Below are positions 10,800-23,900 of a stretch of DNA of 64,000 nucleotides, in pieces. Source of the DNA: Panopea generosa. Lineage: Eukaryota; Mollusca; Bivalvia; Adapedonta; Hiatellidae. The stretch spans positions 30,991,609 through 31,055,608 of the forward strand of contig CM055896.1 in assembly GCA_029582155.1 (NCBI GenBank), written 5' to 3'. The notes beneath the pieces were generated by a model. That model worked only from the letters and a program-made list of their open reading frames with translations. It did not search any database and was not told where the DNA came from. Numbering within the stretch: the first letter of the stretch is position 1; the number at the start of each line of letters is the position of its first letter. Both the position numbers and the translations under genes were made by a program.

Positions 10800-13770
10800 A
10801 TGTGTATGGAGAAAATAATTAATAGGAAAAAAGGAAAATAAAGACAAATGTAATGTACAGGTACATTGTACAGTTGCTTGATGTAGTATGATAGTTGCGT
10901 ACCGTTACTTTGTCACCAACACATATGTTATATATACTTATATAAATGCAATGTCACGTGTAAACATGTATGCAAAGAAATCATACAATACTTACCTTTT
11001 ATGATTGATTTGTTATATATTCACTCACATTATTTATCTGCAAAACCCAAACGTTGTCAATATACAGTTACTTCGAATTCCGTGAACAATTTTACTGTTG
11101 CGAAAACACAAATCACCAAAACAAATACATCATACCAGCAGAGTTGCAAGATCGCTAAAATTAATCCTTAATTTGAATGTATCGGTATTACCATATCATA
11201 TTCAAATACTATCTCTATACTCACGTTTTCCACCAAATGTACGTGTCACTAGCATTTTAAGATAGTATAACGTATTTCGTTTTTCTTGATTTGAAAAATT
11301 ATTTCTAATAATTATGTCACTTAGGGAGTCTAACTTATGATCAAATTATATTTGTATGTCTAATCTAAGTGAGTATTTGAAAAGAAAAAACAAACCTGGT
11401 GTATTTAAAAAAACAGTAAAGATAGACATATTGCAAATCACTAAAACGTATTTAACCACTACAAACAAACATTGACAAATTCAATATGCGCTCCTAACCT
11501 AACGAAACTGGACACACCAGTTTTCACATCAATTGTAAAAATAGGAAATTAAATATATAATGAACAAGAGCGGTAGCATTTAACGGACAGAGCAACGAAG
11601 GCAGCATAAATACACTGATAATATAAGATTGTCTACAATAAGTACAACACAGACATAAATAAGAAACGACAAACGGTCCGCTAGAAAAACAGTCAGTTGA
11701 TAATGATGATTTGTAAATAAGAACTTTTACATTCATGTGATTTTCGTCTTGCTCGGTTAAATGTATGTCACTTTTGATTTATTTAGTCTATCATATTAAA
11801 TGGACACTGCAATACAATACTACTGGTGGAACTTTTGATATATGCTTTATTCTGAAACTGGGGATCACTGACTTTAGAAGAAACACCTGCGGAAAAATTT
11901 ATGCATATGCTCTCATGATTTGGTCATTTATGTAATGACAGAAATGCATCTTCGAATTCATATTTGAGTTAATTATTGACAGAAAGGGTAAAACGTATTC
12001 TATATTGATCAGTTTTTATAAGTTTGATATTAACCCTAGGAAATATCATTTGTATTTGTTTAATGACATCTAATAATAGTTGCAATACTAGTATGACACA
12101 AGTATGTTTTAAGACCACTAAACACGTGTTGATGAAAGGGACATATAATTTTTGTAAATGGTTGAAAGAAAACAGTCGTATTTCGCATATTCCTGGTTAC
12201 ATATGGCAAAAATTGTAACTAATATTTAATTTCCACCATCTTGTGTTGGTATGATACACGAAGAAACAATCCAGACGGTCGTCAGTTTGTATATACACTA
12301 CGAAAAATGTTAAGCGCCCCCTGAATTTGCCCACAATTTTAGCCGGACCACAACTTCAATTTCTAAAATCGTTTTGGTATTAGAAACAACATCATAACAG
12401 TAGTCTTGCACCGAGAATGGCAAAGTTTACCCCAGGATTACTGGTGGCCTGAGGAGGAAGGTTGAGGCTGTCATCCGGGTACGTGGAGGCTATTCACGTT
12501 ATTGAAGATTGCGTCACAGTATGTCTTGTTGGGGTAATATCCGTCATTTTTAGTAAAAAAATATCGACTTGGAAACGCCTTTTAAACTCTACAGCTCAAT
12601 ACTTCAAACATGACTGTATATTTTTGGTAAAACCACAACATTTGTGCTTCGATATTATGATTAGAAGGTACACTAAACTGATAAATGTGCATGTTTCTAA
12701 TTATTGGAGGGTTCTCGCCACATATCACATTAGTGTCTTTCTTAGCTCAATTTGCCGGTCATCTTATGACAGCACTTGTGTTCTCATTCATTGTCAAATT
12801 TATGGGAGGTGGGGGACTTTTTTTTCCAGGTGTTTATTTTAAGAACGCAACTGGCTTTATTTAAATATGATGTGTCGGATACATGTGGTTATATTGCGTG
12901 AGCAAGAGTAACAATCGATTTAAACATTGTCACGTTTCCCATTTACAAATTAGAATAATAATCTACGCATTAGTGGCCGTTGTCCTTTTTATATAAAGCA
13001 TCGCACATGTCTTATCAATCAGTTGATCTAAATTCACTGACGTACATTTTATTCCATTTTTATGCATTTTATTCCATCATATGCAAATGTAACCACTAAA
13101 ATCCATTAGTCTAAACATGTGTATTAAAATAGACCTTTCAATCAAAAGCAAGCATGTATACCGAACCTTTATTAAATGTTTTGTATGTGTCGTTAATCAT
13201 TTACCTGCAAAGACTTGTAATAGCATAACATTGAAAATGACGCATCACTGTCGAACTACTAGTGTCGCTAACTTCCATTAATACTCATTATTTATCATAA
13301 TTACTAAGGTAAGCACAGCAGGTTAAAAACATTATACAAACACCGCCTTGTATTTTTTTATAATTGTTTTCATTTAAAAAAACAGAAATCGACTATTGAT
13401 TTGTACTTATTTTAATGTCATTTTATGACAACATCAAAACGTATTCAACAAACCGTAGAAGAGGGGATCATCAGTTTGAGGATATGTGTGACCAGGGTCT
13501 GTTATATTAATCAGAACAACACGATCGTTTGAGGGTTTTTTCCGGTCTATGCAATGTCTCCGTTAAAGTACTATCGCATAGAATACGAAACAAGAACCAG
13601 GTTGATCATCGAAGTAGTAACAACTTTTAATAAATATTCATAGATTTTCTAAGGAGTTGATGGTGCTGTGGCTTTGACTTGTTCTTCTTCTTTTACAGTA
13701 CAAAATTGAACACTGAGGCATAATCGTACAATTTAGTGTATGATAAAAGATGCGAAGCGCGCACATGTAC
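10800..13770. other. Intergenic stretch without recognised genes
   Basis: A 126-codon plus-strand frame at 12462-12842 exists but has no recognisable domain or splice context. A slightly GC-richer patch at 12.3-12.5 kb may be an old mobile-element piece. Confidence 0.4.
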
Positions 13771-13809
13771 AGGTTTAATAACGACAAAAACGATGCCCTT
13801 GCTTGGTGC

Positions 13810-14175
13810 TTAGACCAGTTCTCCCCCGAAAGCCTCTAGGCTGTAGGCTGTGTCGATGCGCTCTAGAAGGCTGTTCAGCAGTCTGGTGTTCGGGGGAAAA
13901 AAGGAGTGCCGGTAGATGATAACTCTGCAGAAAGGGACCAGGGCATTCAGTGTTGAGGGACGCTGGTTGGAAGAATGTTGAGGGGATATCTATGAGTCCA
14001 TGGACGATTCATTACACCACCACAAGCTTCTAATGGACGCGGCTTCTTGCAATGTCTTCCAGCAAAGTTCATAAATCATCTGGCTGATACTGCTTTTTGT
14101 CTTGTAGTCGCCCATCTAACAATTTTGTTCATTATGTCATCAGCCGAAATCATCAGATTAGACGTTATTCACGTG
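13810..14175 (-). mobile_element. Decayed non-LTR retrotransposon, reverse transcriptase C-terminal fragment
   Basis: Minus-strand frames carry, in the expected order but across frameshifts, the C-terminal landmarks of LINE reverse transcriptases: an RWATTRQKAVSA stretch, then MIYELCWKTLQE, then VHGLIDIP with FQPASLNT, then IIYRHSFFPPNTRLLNSL, ending in TAA at 13810-13812. At least two frame changes are needed. It is a 5'-truncated dead copy inserted in the same orientation as the receptor gene, downstream of it. Confidence 0.7.
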
Positions 14176-14259
14176 AAACGTTTGATTTTGCCAGACTGCT
14201 CATTCCGCGAGAGACTCAGAAGAGTGGAAGTCAAAGTCCGTTGAGTTATTATCCAAACC

Positions 14260-15600
14260 AAATCAATATAACTTATAAATGTATAATAAATCAATTGTGC
14301 ATATACGAATAACTTCTTGAGAATTGTTGAAGATCATTCTCAGTCTATTCATCAATATTGCCTTTTCGCAAAAGTGTATTTACCTAGTGTCATCAATGCA
14401 ATGTAACTATACGTATTGCGGCAAGAACGTTTTCTTTACGCACGTGTTTGTGGATTAACACATGAGTGGTTTTGCTTTATTATATATGTAAATGGAGGAT
14501 CAATTACAGAAACATAAATGTTTACTCTATTTATTATAATAATCAAACATATTAAATGTTTACAAGCCACATCAGTGTTAACACATTGAGTATCGTTGTG
14601 CCGTTGTTCATCTTCGTACGTTCAAATGTTTCAATTGTGCTTGTCGTAATGTTATTTGATAAAAATCGGCACTTAATAATATAATGCAATAAAGTATGTA
14701 TCTTCACATTTTTAATCTATAAATAAATCAAAGTATTTAATAGTGAATCTGTGTGCAACATCGATTTACTATATATCTCATACAACAGCAACATGCGTAA
14801 CAATCTGATACCATTTGCATGAGAGTTACGAGCCATTTCTCTTCAACTTTCTGTTCGAAATATTAAGAATTCAATTTGGTTCTTATTTAAAATAACAAAA
14901 ACATCCAAAATAGGGATGTGAGGATTGTGCATGCTATATATGATGTAGTTATGATGTCAAGAACTTGCTAAAAGAATGAATCAACTTTGTAGTTCAGTCA
15001 GAACTGAACGTTGATCATATTATAATAAATCTGCTTACATTTTGAATAAAAGGCATTTTTGTCCTAAACAACCATTTAAATACGAATAATTATATGAAAC
15101 ACATTGCAAATTATTCAATTAATTACATGTATTAGGACAATATCTTACACTATGTATCAATTATATAATTATCTTATTAAAAACATACACTTAAACAAAA
15201 GTCATATCAAACATAAGGATCAGAGGTTAACGTATTATAATCGATATTAAGTACTAAGTTGTATACGAAAGCCATTAGTTATATATTATATAGATTCTAA
15301 AAAATGTGCATTTCCCATTCCTGTCCTCATAACGGAACTACAAAGTTCCTTCAATGTGTACGTACACATATATATAAAACTATGGGTATATGTATTGTTT
15401 AATAAACTTCATGTTATGTATAGTCTCAGTATTTTCTTTTGTCCAGTTGATTTTATGTCAAGAAATGATATTTTAACATTTGAACATTTTAATTATTATT
15501 ATTGATAGTAACGTAACAAACACATGATGACAACATATATGTATTTTCTGGAAAATTGAATATGAGCAATTGACCTAATGTACATGTATATACATACATA
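14260..15600. other. AT-rich intergenic stretch, nothing recognised
   Basis: No supported coding, RNA or repeat feature was seen between the LINE fragment and the MITE. Confidence 0.45.
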
Positions 15601-15602
15601 TT

Positions 15603-15800
15603 CAGTAGAACTTCGTTAACAGGAACACGGATGGCTACAACACCACATATAGCTCGAACCACTTATCTAGTGTCGGCAGAATTCCTATTCCGATATATAT
15701 TCATGTATGGCATGATGTTGAACAATAGTTGGCTCGAACAACCCTTAAGTCGTACTATTTTGTCCAGTCCCGTCAGTTCGAGGTACCTGAAGTTCTACTG
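15603..15800. mobile_element. MITE with pogo/Tigger-like terminal inverted repeats
   Basis: The 198-base element begins CAGTAGAACTTC and ends GAAGTTCTACTG, perfect 12-base inverted termini starting with the CAGT typical of pogo-type elements. A TA follows the right end; the left flank reads TT, so the TA target duplication is imperfect. It has no transposase frame, so it is non-autonomous. Confidence 0.7.
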
Positions 15801-16094
15801 TATATCCAATACACACATCATGTGGTTATAGTGGGGATATAACCCACAGAAGCAAATCAGTCCAAGTATCGATTCCTTCTAACAATGGCGCAAACATGGT
15901 CTGTCGCCACACGTTTGTTAGGACACTGAGTTGCACATTATCATATTACAAAAAGTGACTGTAATAAATGGAACAAGCCGTCTTGAATCAGTTGCATATT
16001 TGTGTGGTTTTGTATGATTTTTGTATTAATTTAACAGAAATAAGGTAAATTGTTTACTATTTGCAACCAATATGATGAAAAAAAGTATAAAAAC

Positions 16095-16316
16095 GTGGAT
16101 AGCATGGTTTAGTCGTATAACATCAGGACCAGGAACGAAACGTCCTGGGTCCGATCCTCCGCGACGACTAAGTGTGTTGTCTTTAAAAAAGACACAGACA
16201 CATTATCGTCATATGTTTACATGAAGTAATGGTTCTACCCGGAAACAATTCGGGTATAAATCGTGTAAAGTTGTGATAACTTGTTTTACAATCGATGTAA
16301 AATTAATGAGTTTAAT
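16095..16316 (+). mobile_element. tRNA-derived SINE, family 1
   Basis: A tRNA-like head (GCATGGTTTAGTCG as A box, GGGTCCGATCCTCC as B box) is followed by a body with GGTTCTACCC and a 3' end ACTTGTTTTACAATCG. The body matches copies at 31.0 kb, 43.6 kb and 53.6 kb. It lies just downstream of the receptor stop codon, opposite in direction, so the 3' untranslated region may run into it. Confidence 0.7.
16311..16316 (-). terminator. Possible ATTAAA polyadenylation signal of the receptor gene
   Basis: This is the first common poly(A) signal variant found downstream of the stop codon, about 290 bases away and within the 3' end of an inverted SINE. It is a weak call. Confidence 0.2.
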
Positions 16317-16603
16317 CAAACAGTTACTATAGATATTACTTAATTGCTGTGTTATCCTGTGAGTGTAGTTTACATGTCTGTAACATACGTTTTACTAAAT
16401 AAAGTAAAAAATAACACATGTCATATTCTCAGTATTTAACACGTGCATTGGTAGATATAATAAAATCTTCTGTCTAAATATGTATAATTAGTGTAGTGTC
16501 AAAGCTTTATACATGCTCAATATTTGGTAAACGGAAAACAGTGTCTTTTAAATTCTTGCCATTGTCATATGCCATTTTGGTACACACAATGAGATTGGAT
16601 ATC

Positions 16604-16675
16604 TCACACATTGGCATATGTGCTGGTATCCTGTATGTGCCGAAGAACAGCCTCATGGCAGAACTTGTATTGTTC
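16604..16675 (-). CDS. Receptor exon 30: C-terminus and stop
   Basis: 72 bases, acceptor TATATTACAG. It encodes [14 protein letters not shown], then STYANV and TGA at 16604-16606. No AATAAA was found in the first few hundred bases; the nearest variant is ATTAAA at 16311-16316, inside the SINE. Confidence 0.85.
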   Translation of the reverse strand, partial: EQYKFCHEAVLRHIQDTSTYANV

Positions 16676-17868
16676 CTGTAATATAAAAATATAATAGAAT
16701 TATGATAATAATGCAAACAATAAATAATTATATCCACTTGTGTTTGTAATATTTAGTATCGTATGGCAAATATGCTTATTATTTAATACAAATCAACAGT
16801 GTCAATCATTATGCTAAAAAGTATGTACATTCCTTTATATTCAATAAACGTTATACCAATCGTAAACCAAGCACATATAAACAAATAGTACAAAAGAAGC
16901 ATAATTGTTAATGCTCATTCCTATAACAATTTTATAAACAATATTATAGTTTTATATACAAAAAAAACAATATTAACGTACAAAGTTTGGTATGATCTGT
17001 TGACGAATTTGCCTCAAGTTTCTGATCACAGGCGGAATGGCGACCTCTTGTTCAATCCTCATTCTTTCCAAAACATTCATCAGAACAACAAACATACCGC
17101 TTCTCTCAGCTCCGTTCCTAATAGTAAAATGTTCACAAAAGGTTATTAATAATTTTTTATTGACTAAGTGCCTGTGATTTTATAAAATAAAGATTGGCAA
17201 TAACAGTCAAACATGTGATTCATTATGGTTCTGTTAAAGCGGCATAACAAGGTTTATTTTTAATAACAGAAAACACATCATTGTGTTTATCAACAACAAC
17301 TGGCAGTTTCTAGAGAAACTTTTATCAAATAATTGCATCAGATTATATCATAAATTGTTTCTGCGCAGTGTCCAAAGTATGCACAAGCAAATGCTATGCT
17401 AAATGACAGACTGCGAATTTATTATGCAACTCTACTCACACATCTGAAGTTATAGTCATATAAATTGGGACGCTGCACAGTGGCATATGAGATACATAGA
17501 AATATGCAACACTCTGCCGATTCTCACATGATATCTACGAGAATAACAATTATGAAACAGCACACACACCACACACAGATATTATGTTAGAGTTTTAAGT
17601 ATTATGAAAATATAACACTATATGAGAGATGTATATAAATATCTATTTTTTTGAATGGGGTTAAACCCAGTTTTAAACACATTTCGGGTTATATATGTCA
17701 TATCCAGTTTAAAAATTTACTGGTCGAGGAAGACCTCAGACTGAGTAGAACCACCGTCCTTCCGCAAATAACTGGGAACCTTCTCACATAAAGATTTTAG
17801 AATAAGCAGGACTCGAACCTACGACCTTAGCGGTGAGATGTAAGTGATCTTGAGACGGCGAATCAGAC

Positions 17869-17929
<61 letters not shown>

Positions 17930-20900
17930 ATATACAATTATTTTATCTAACAACATTTACATGTGCATATATAGTAAAAACGTTTTTGGCTTACAAGCAC
18001 TGAACAAGAATGGGGTTATTGTCTGACTGGCGTTGTTGTTCTGTAACTTCCTGTATGAGACTAAGTATGGCTTCATGGTCATGTGGTACTGTCTCTACAC
18101 GTAACCATTGTGTGAACAAAAGCTGCTTTACTTTCTGCTCCTTTTTCTGTAATCATATGTTATCAAAATACTTTTAAGTTATTACTTTTAAACGGCATGT
18201 CTGATAATTGGTTATTTGATATTAAAGGAACGAAAGAACTGAATATTTGTATTCATTTTATCTCGTCGTACATGTGCCCCTTTCATTAGTGTTAAGGTGT
18301 CTGTACCTATGAAAGTTACGCCTCCTGTCCAAAATCATTTTCTGTTTTTTTGTTATTTTTTTAAAAAAAATGTTGCTACTCGCATGTCTATGGACTCGGT
18401 TTGATTACATAATGCAGCGACAGGATGAAATATTTAACAGGAACGTTTACTTTAATAATTGATTATTTATATTTGTTCATCATTTGTTCATCAATTCAAT
18501 TTATATCTTTTATAGAAGTAAAATACATTTTGTTACGGTCAGCAGTAAATTAGTACATTGAATGTATTAAATGTCATAATGACATGATTTGAAAAATCAT
18601 ATTAACGTGGCGTAAATCTGTTAGTCCTTTGAACAACTAGGTCCTGGTGATAACCTATGTTATCATTTCATATGTTGTACATTTATTTATTATGATTATT
18701 TATACACTGATATTTTTATTTTGTTATGTTTGCTGTTTGTTTATAATGCTACCTGTACGACTCACGTTGTACTCAAACACATATATCAACATTGCATATA
18801 CGAATAATCATGAAAATGTGTACACGTATTCGAAAAACCTTAATATTAGTTACCTTGAACTGCATGCTGTAATTTCTAATCGTATAATTTCTTCTCTTTT
18901 CCTCTGACACTAGCTCCAAATGAAAGTGGCTAGTAGTTAAACTGCCCTTGTCTGGCAAATACATGCCAATCTAAATAAGAGAGAAATATCAAACAGAAAA
19001 AATATATGTCTCCCGAACAAATACACAATTCCTACTAACATTTGTTGCGTTGAGTTTATTGATTCAGATTGTTTTGATTTTGTCTTCTAGACGGAGACCT
19101 AACAAATTAAGCCTTTACAATTATAATAAGCTTAATAGCAATATAACCGTACATATATATGTAAGAGATTTAAATAAGCATGCCATATATACATGTATGT
19201 TTTTTTTTATAGAAATGCAAGCACTACGTAATTCACAAAACAATGGATAACATTTAGATAAAACTGTTTACAAAACAATATTAACGATAGAATATGAATT
19301 TTGAGACAAAAAAAGTATATTTAAAATAGCTCTGATACATGTATATACGATACTAAATGATTCAAGCATCTCACCTACATGTAACAGCAAAACAGAACAA
19401 ATTGAAAGCTTTATAATAACGGGAGAGTATTATCATATTTGTTTGGTGAGAATTTCAGAAATAATATTTTATTGAATTATGTTTAAATCAGTTGAGTTAA
19501 TAATTATGAGTTTTATGTTCTTTATCACATATAATCCAGCCGTTTCATTGGAGGTTTTAAATTATGTCTTACGATACAGACTTGATATTCATGGTGATCG
19601 AAAATGCTTGCTTTAGAAAAGCAAGCGTCTAATAAACAACAACATACATGTATCTCTTCATTGAATGGAAAACCGAACGATGCAAGTTTTAAATATGTCT
19701 ACTATTGCGGAATTAATATTAATACCACCGCATCAGCAGACGTTTTTATATTACTCCAGACGAAAATGAACTGCGATTTATACTCGAGAATGTTTCGAGT
19801 AAACAATGTATTCCGAAACTGTTTCTAGGTAAACAATTTTATAGCAAATAAAGTAAACTATGTAAAAAGTATTTTTTTATAATGATATGAACTACATTGA
19901 ATTGATAATTTATGGAAACTGAAGGTTATTATCTTTATTATATATTTTTTTCTCACCAGCTGTGATGTAGGGGTCTTGCCTTTATATTGACATTCATGAC
20001 ATTTTTTTCTATTACCTTTTCTGTTCCATTATCAGCAAACGTGACTATCACGTGTATATTCCGCTCATGGACAAGTCTGCAGCAGTCAATCGCCGTGTTC
20101 TCTAGTGGTGCTTGTGTTACAATAAAACCACGAAGTTTTCGATAACTCTGAAAAATCATAACATTTTATTAGAGAGACACATAATGATAAATCTGTAATC
20201 AAACATAATTATCATGATAGTTTAAACAAAACAATCGATGTAACATTAGCAAATATATGTAAAAAACCAATGGTTGAGATATTTAATGAATTAATAATTT
20301 ACTTCCCAAATTGATATTATTAAAATATGACGTGTAATAACTAACTAATAAACATTGTTTTCATTATCAAACAATCATACACAATACCAATAAACATCAC
20401 ATCATATGTTAGTTTTATTCATTTCAGTCAAATGAATTTTGAATAAGATATATTCATTCCTTAGAAACATCTCAACGTATGGAATGTCAAGACGTCAATT
20501 TATTTTACGACAATACATACATAACAGCTGAAGGTCATACTTACTGGTATGTAAACAGCGTTGATATAATCGTTACATCCAGGAACATGCGTCGATAGAA
20601 AATGTCGGTATTTATCAGCTGTAGAATAAAAGTAATAGTTTTACAAAATCAATAATACATTAAAATAAATACATATATACTACAAACCTGCATTTGTATA
20701 TTTATTGATTCTGTTCATGAAACGAACTGTTCAGGAACTACCAGTATAAAATTGTATGTTTATCTGTTAGGTCAATTTATGAATCATATGACCCAAGACC
20801 GTATGAAAATATTACTGTTCAATAATCAGTAACTATTTCAACATGAAATAATTATATTAATGGCAATTTTGTTATATTTCTAATCACGATCCCAAAGTAT

Positions 20901-23900
20901 TTTGCTTTCCAATTGTAGCGTACTTCAGTTTATTTCGTCCAGGAAGTAACATTTAGGGATGGATCTTCGATATTCATCAGCTATTAAAAGCATTAGTTAT
21001 ACAAGTAATACAATGGAAATACTATACAAAACTAAAAACTAGCGCATGGTAACATTGTATTATTTTATTATATAGCGTAAATTGTTATTTCAAATATAAC
21101 TATATACGTAGTTATAAATGCCATTCATGAAACAAACTGTTTAGTAATGACCAATATAAACTTGTTTAATGCTTACCTGTTATGTAAATAAATGAATGAT
21201 TTGACCCAAGGTCATATGATAATCATACTATTCAAGAATCAATACTTAATGATTCAATAAGAAATTATTTAATCGATGACAGTTTTATATTTGTTTAATT
21301 TCGTAATCACTAATATATTGTTCCAGGTCTTACCATAAGGCCGTTAGTTAGAATTATACATGAAGTTCATTATTAATTGATATTTGATATAACAATGCAA
21401 ATGATAAGATTAACAGAACAAATATAAATTATTGATGAAGTCTAAAATGTAACCAGTTAGTTAACACGAACACAAAGTAATTTTTAGTAAATTCAACTTA
21501 CACGCTAGGATATTGTTGTATCTGTTCTTGACTTTATTCTCGGGTAGTTTGGCCGTAGTGTATAGATCAACGTCATCGGAATGTTCTTTTTCATCAATAT
21601 CTTTTTTGGAAAGATAGACAACCTCTTCTTGCATCTGCATAATGGACAATATGTATGTATGGAACTACAAAATTATGTATTAAAACAATAACTGTTTGAC
21701 TTCAGTTAATTTATATATTTATCTTTTTTTGCAAGCATACTTAAATAATATAGCTAGGAATAACTTATTTTTATTGCAAGATAGAGACTAAATACCATGC
21801 TTACATTTACAAAAAGTGTTGTTCAAATTCAGTTATAGTTATATGATACCGACTTGTTATATAATCCTTTAACAATCATATATCTGTAGAAGTATAATTG
21901 AAGTTCGTATTTATGGAACAAGTTAACCACTTTGTGTGTGTCAGGTAAAATACTTAATGTCTAACTGCACTATCATTGCCATTAAATACTTTGGATCTAC
22001 ATGTAGACATGATGGAGATGCATGTACAAATAATAGAAATATAAAATTCCTTTTTTTCAGAACTTGTATTGAATTGGATTATTTATTCCCATCATTTGTG
22101 GAATAGCCTGTTTCCAAAAAGTAACCAGTGCAATGATATGAGATTTACACAAATCATATCGTGGTCAGTTTGTTAGCATATTATTTCTGCAAATTGATAT
22201 GTTAAAAAAAATTAGGTCACAAGATCACTGCTTTGTTCTGTTTATACTTGCAGATATTATATGTGCACAGAATAAAAATATTGCAGATTTCATTTTTTTT
22301 TTATAGAAAAATGAAAATTAACTTAACCATGGATCCCGATGGGGAAATGTAATATAGCGTCGAACCGTTCAGTTGTGCAATATATAATTACTTCGATGCC
22401 GATGAATATTACGACAAGATATATACTTAAAATTAAATTGTTTCAAAGCATAATTAGTATTTCTTTCTTACGTCAATTAGGCAACAAGTGATACTTACCT
22501 CAAACTGGGACATAAGACATGTCATTCCTGTCTGCTTGTCTATCTCTATCAGTTTTCTATATTCGTTTTCAAAATCAGATAAACGTATTTGCAGGCTGGG
22601 TAAAACCAGGGCCTCATAGACGATCTCGTGGAGATAACGATATTGACTCTGTTTTAGATAGTTTGAAATCTACATTCTATGGTTATCATTTCAAAATTGT
22701 AAGAATATTTCATAGGTTTGAGGTTCTAATAAAAAAAATCGCACCGAGGGTTAACGGTTTTGGTCGTTATTTCTTGGAATGACATTTTTTATCCAAACCA
22801 ACAAAATCCTGTCTGATTCGTTTTCTTGAATATGTTTATCTTATAAATTGTTTTACCACAACATCAAAAAGTATAAGTTTCGTCACATTTGTTTATACGT
22901 CAAGTAACAGCGTGAGTAGAGTAGAACATGCACGTGGATGGAATGTAGACAGTCATTCTTGATATGCAAAAAATCTATTTTCAGACATCAGCTCGAAGTT
23001 CCCGGAACCGGGTATCTCACGGGCTTTTTACAAACCTAGTTACATGTACAGTAACTACGGTCTCGAGTAATTGAATATTCTAATCCTAACTAATACCCAT
23101 TGTTTATTACATGTTTTTTACATTCCACCATTTTGTTATATAATGTATTCAATTGATACTTAAATACATGACGTCATCAAATAATATAGCTAAACCAGAA
23201 AAAAAACTTATTTTTCTGCACCTAAAAAGATGCAATTATGTATTTCTATATATTTATAATATTTCGTAAACATATATCATCTATTAATACTGAACTTTTT
23301 TAACGTATTCTTTATGCATTCTTTAAGCTAATTAGTTTGTGAGTCCGTATTAATAATGTCGGCTAATACAGAATTATAAACACTTAACACCTTATTAAAT
23401 ATACCTTTGGTTAAAACATCATTTTTACTTTAGCACTTACATGTTAGATATTAATGTACCGTACCTGAGTTTGAACCATGTTGACACGTTGCTGTCTCAG
23501 TTCCCGAACACACTGGTTCACGTTCACATACTCGAGTTGTCTACCCTGTTCATACAGGATATCAAGGGCGATAAATGTTCCAGTCCTTCCTACTCCAGCA
23601 CTAGACAGAGTGAGGTATAACTTTAACTGTCTCATATTTGATAATTATGCCTAATAGTTTTTGTACCATAATGTTCCAAAATGTATAAAAAAATTGATAT
23701 ACACCAAGTTTCTATGGGTAAAATATATATAGCAATTCTATCAAATTTAAAATATAGGATTATACGACATGGCCATATCATCTGTAATAATTAAACTTTA
23801 AATGCAGTGAAACAGTACTCATAGAAGGTATTGCATTACAAATACATTTTATAAAAAGAAGGAACTGAAACAAAACTTTGTCCTCTATGATAGACTTATC

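Noticed and set aside
12462-12842. 126-codon plus-strand open frame
   Set aside because: No recognisable domain, no splice borders in phase, and composition like the surrounding non-coding DNA.
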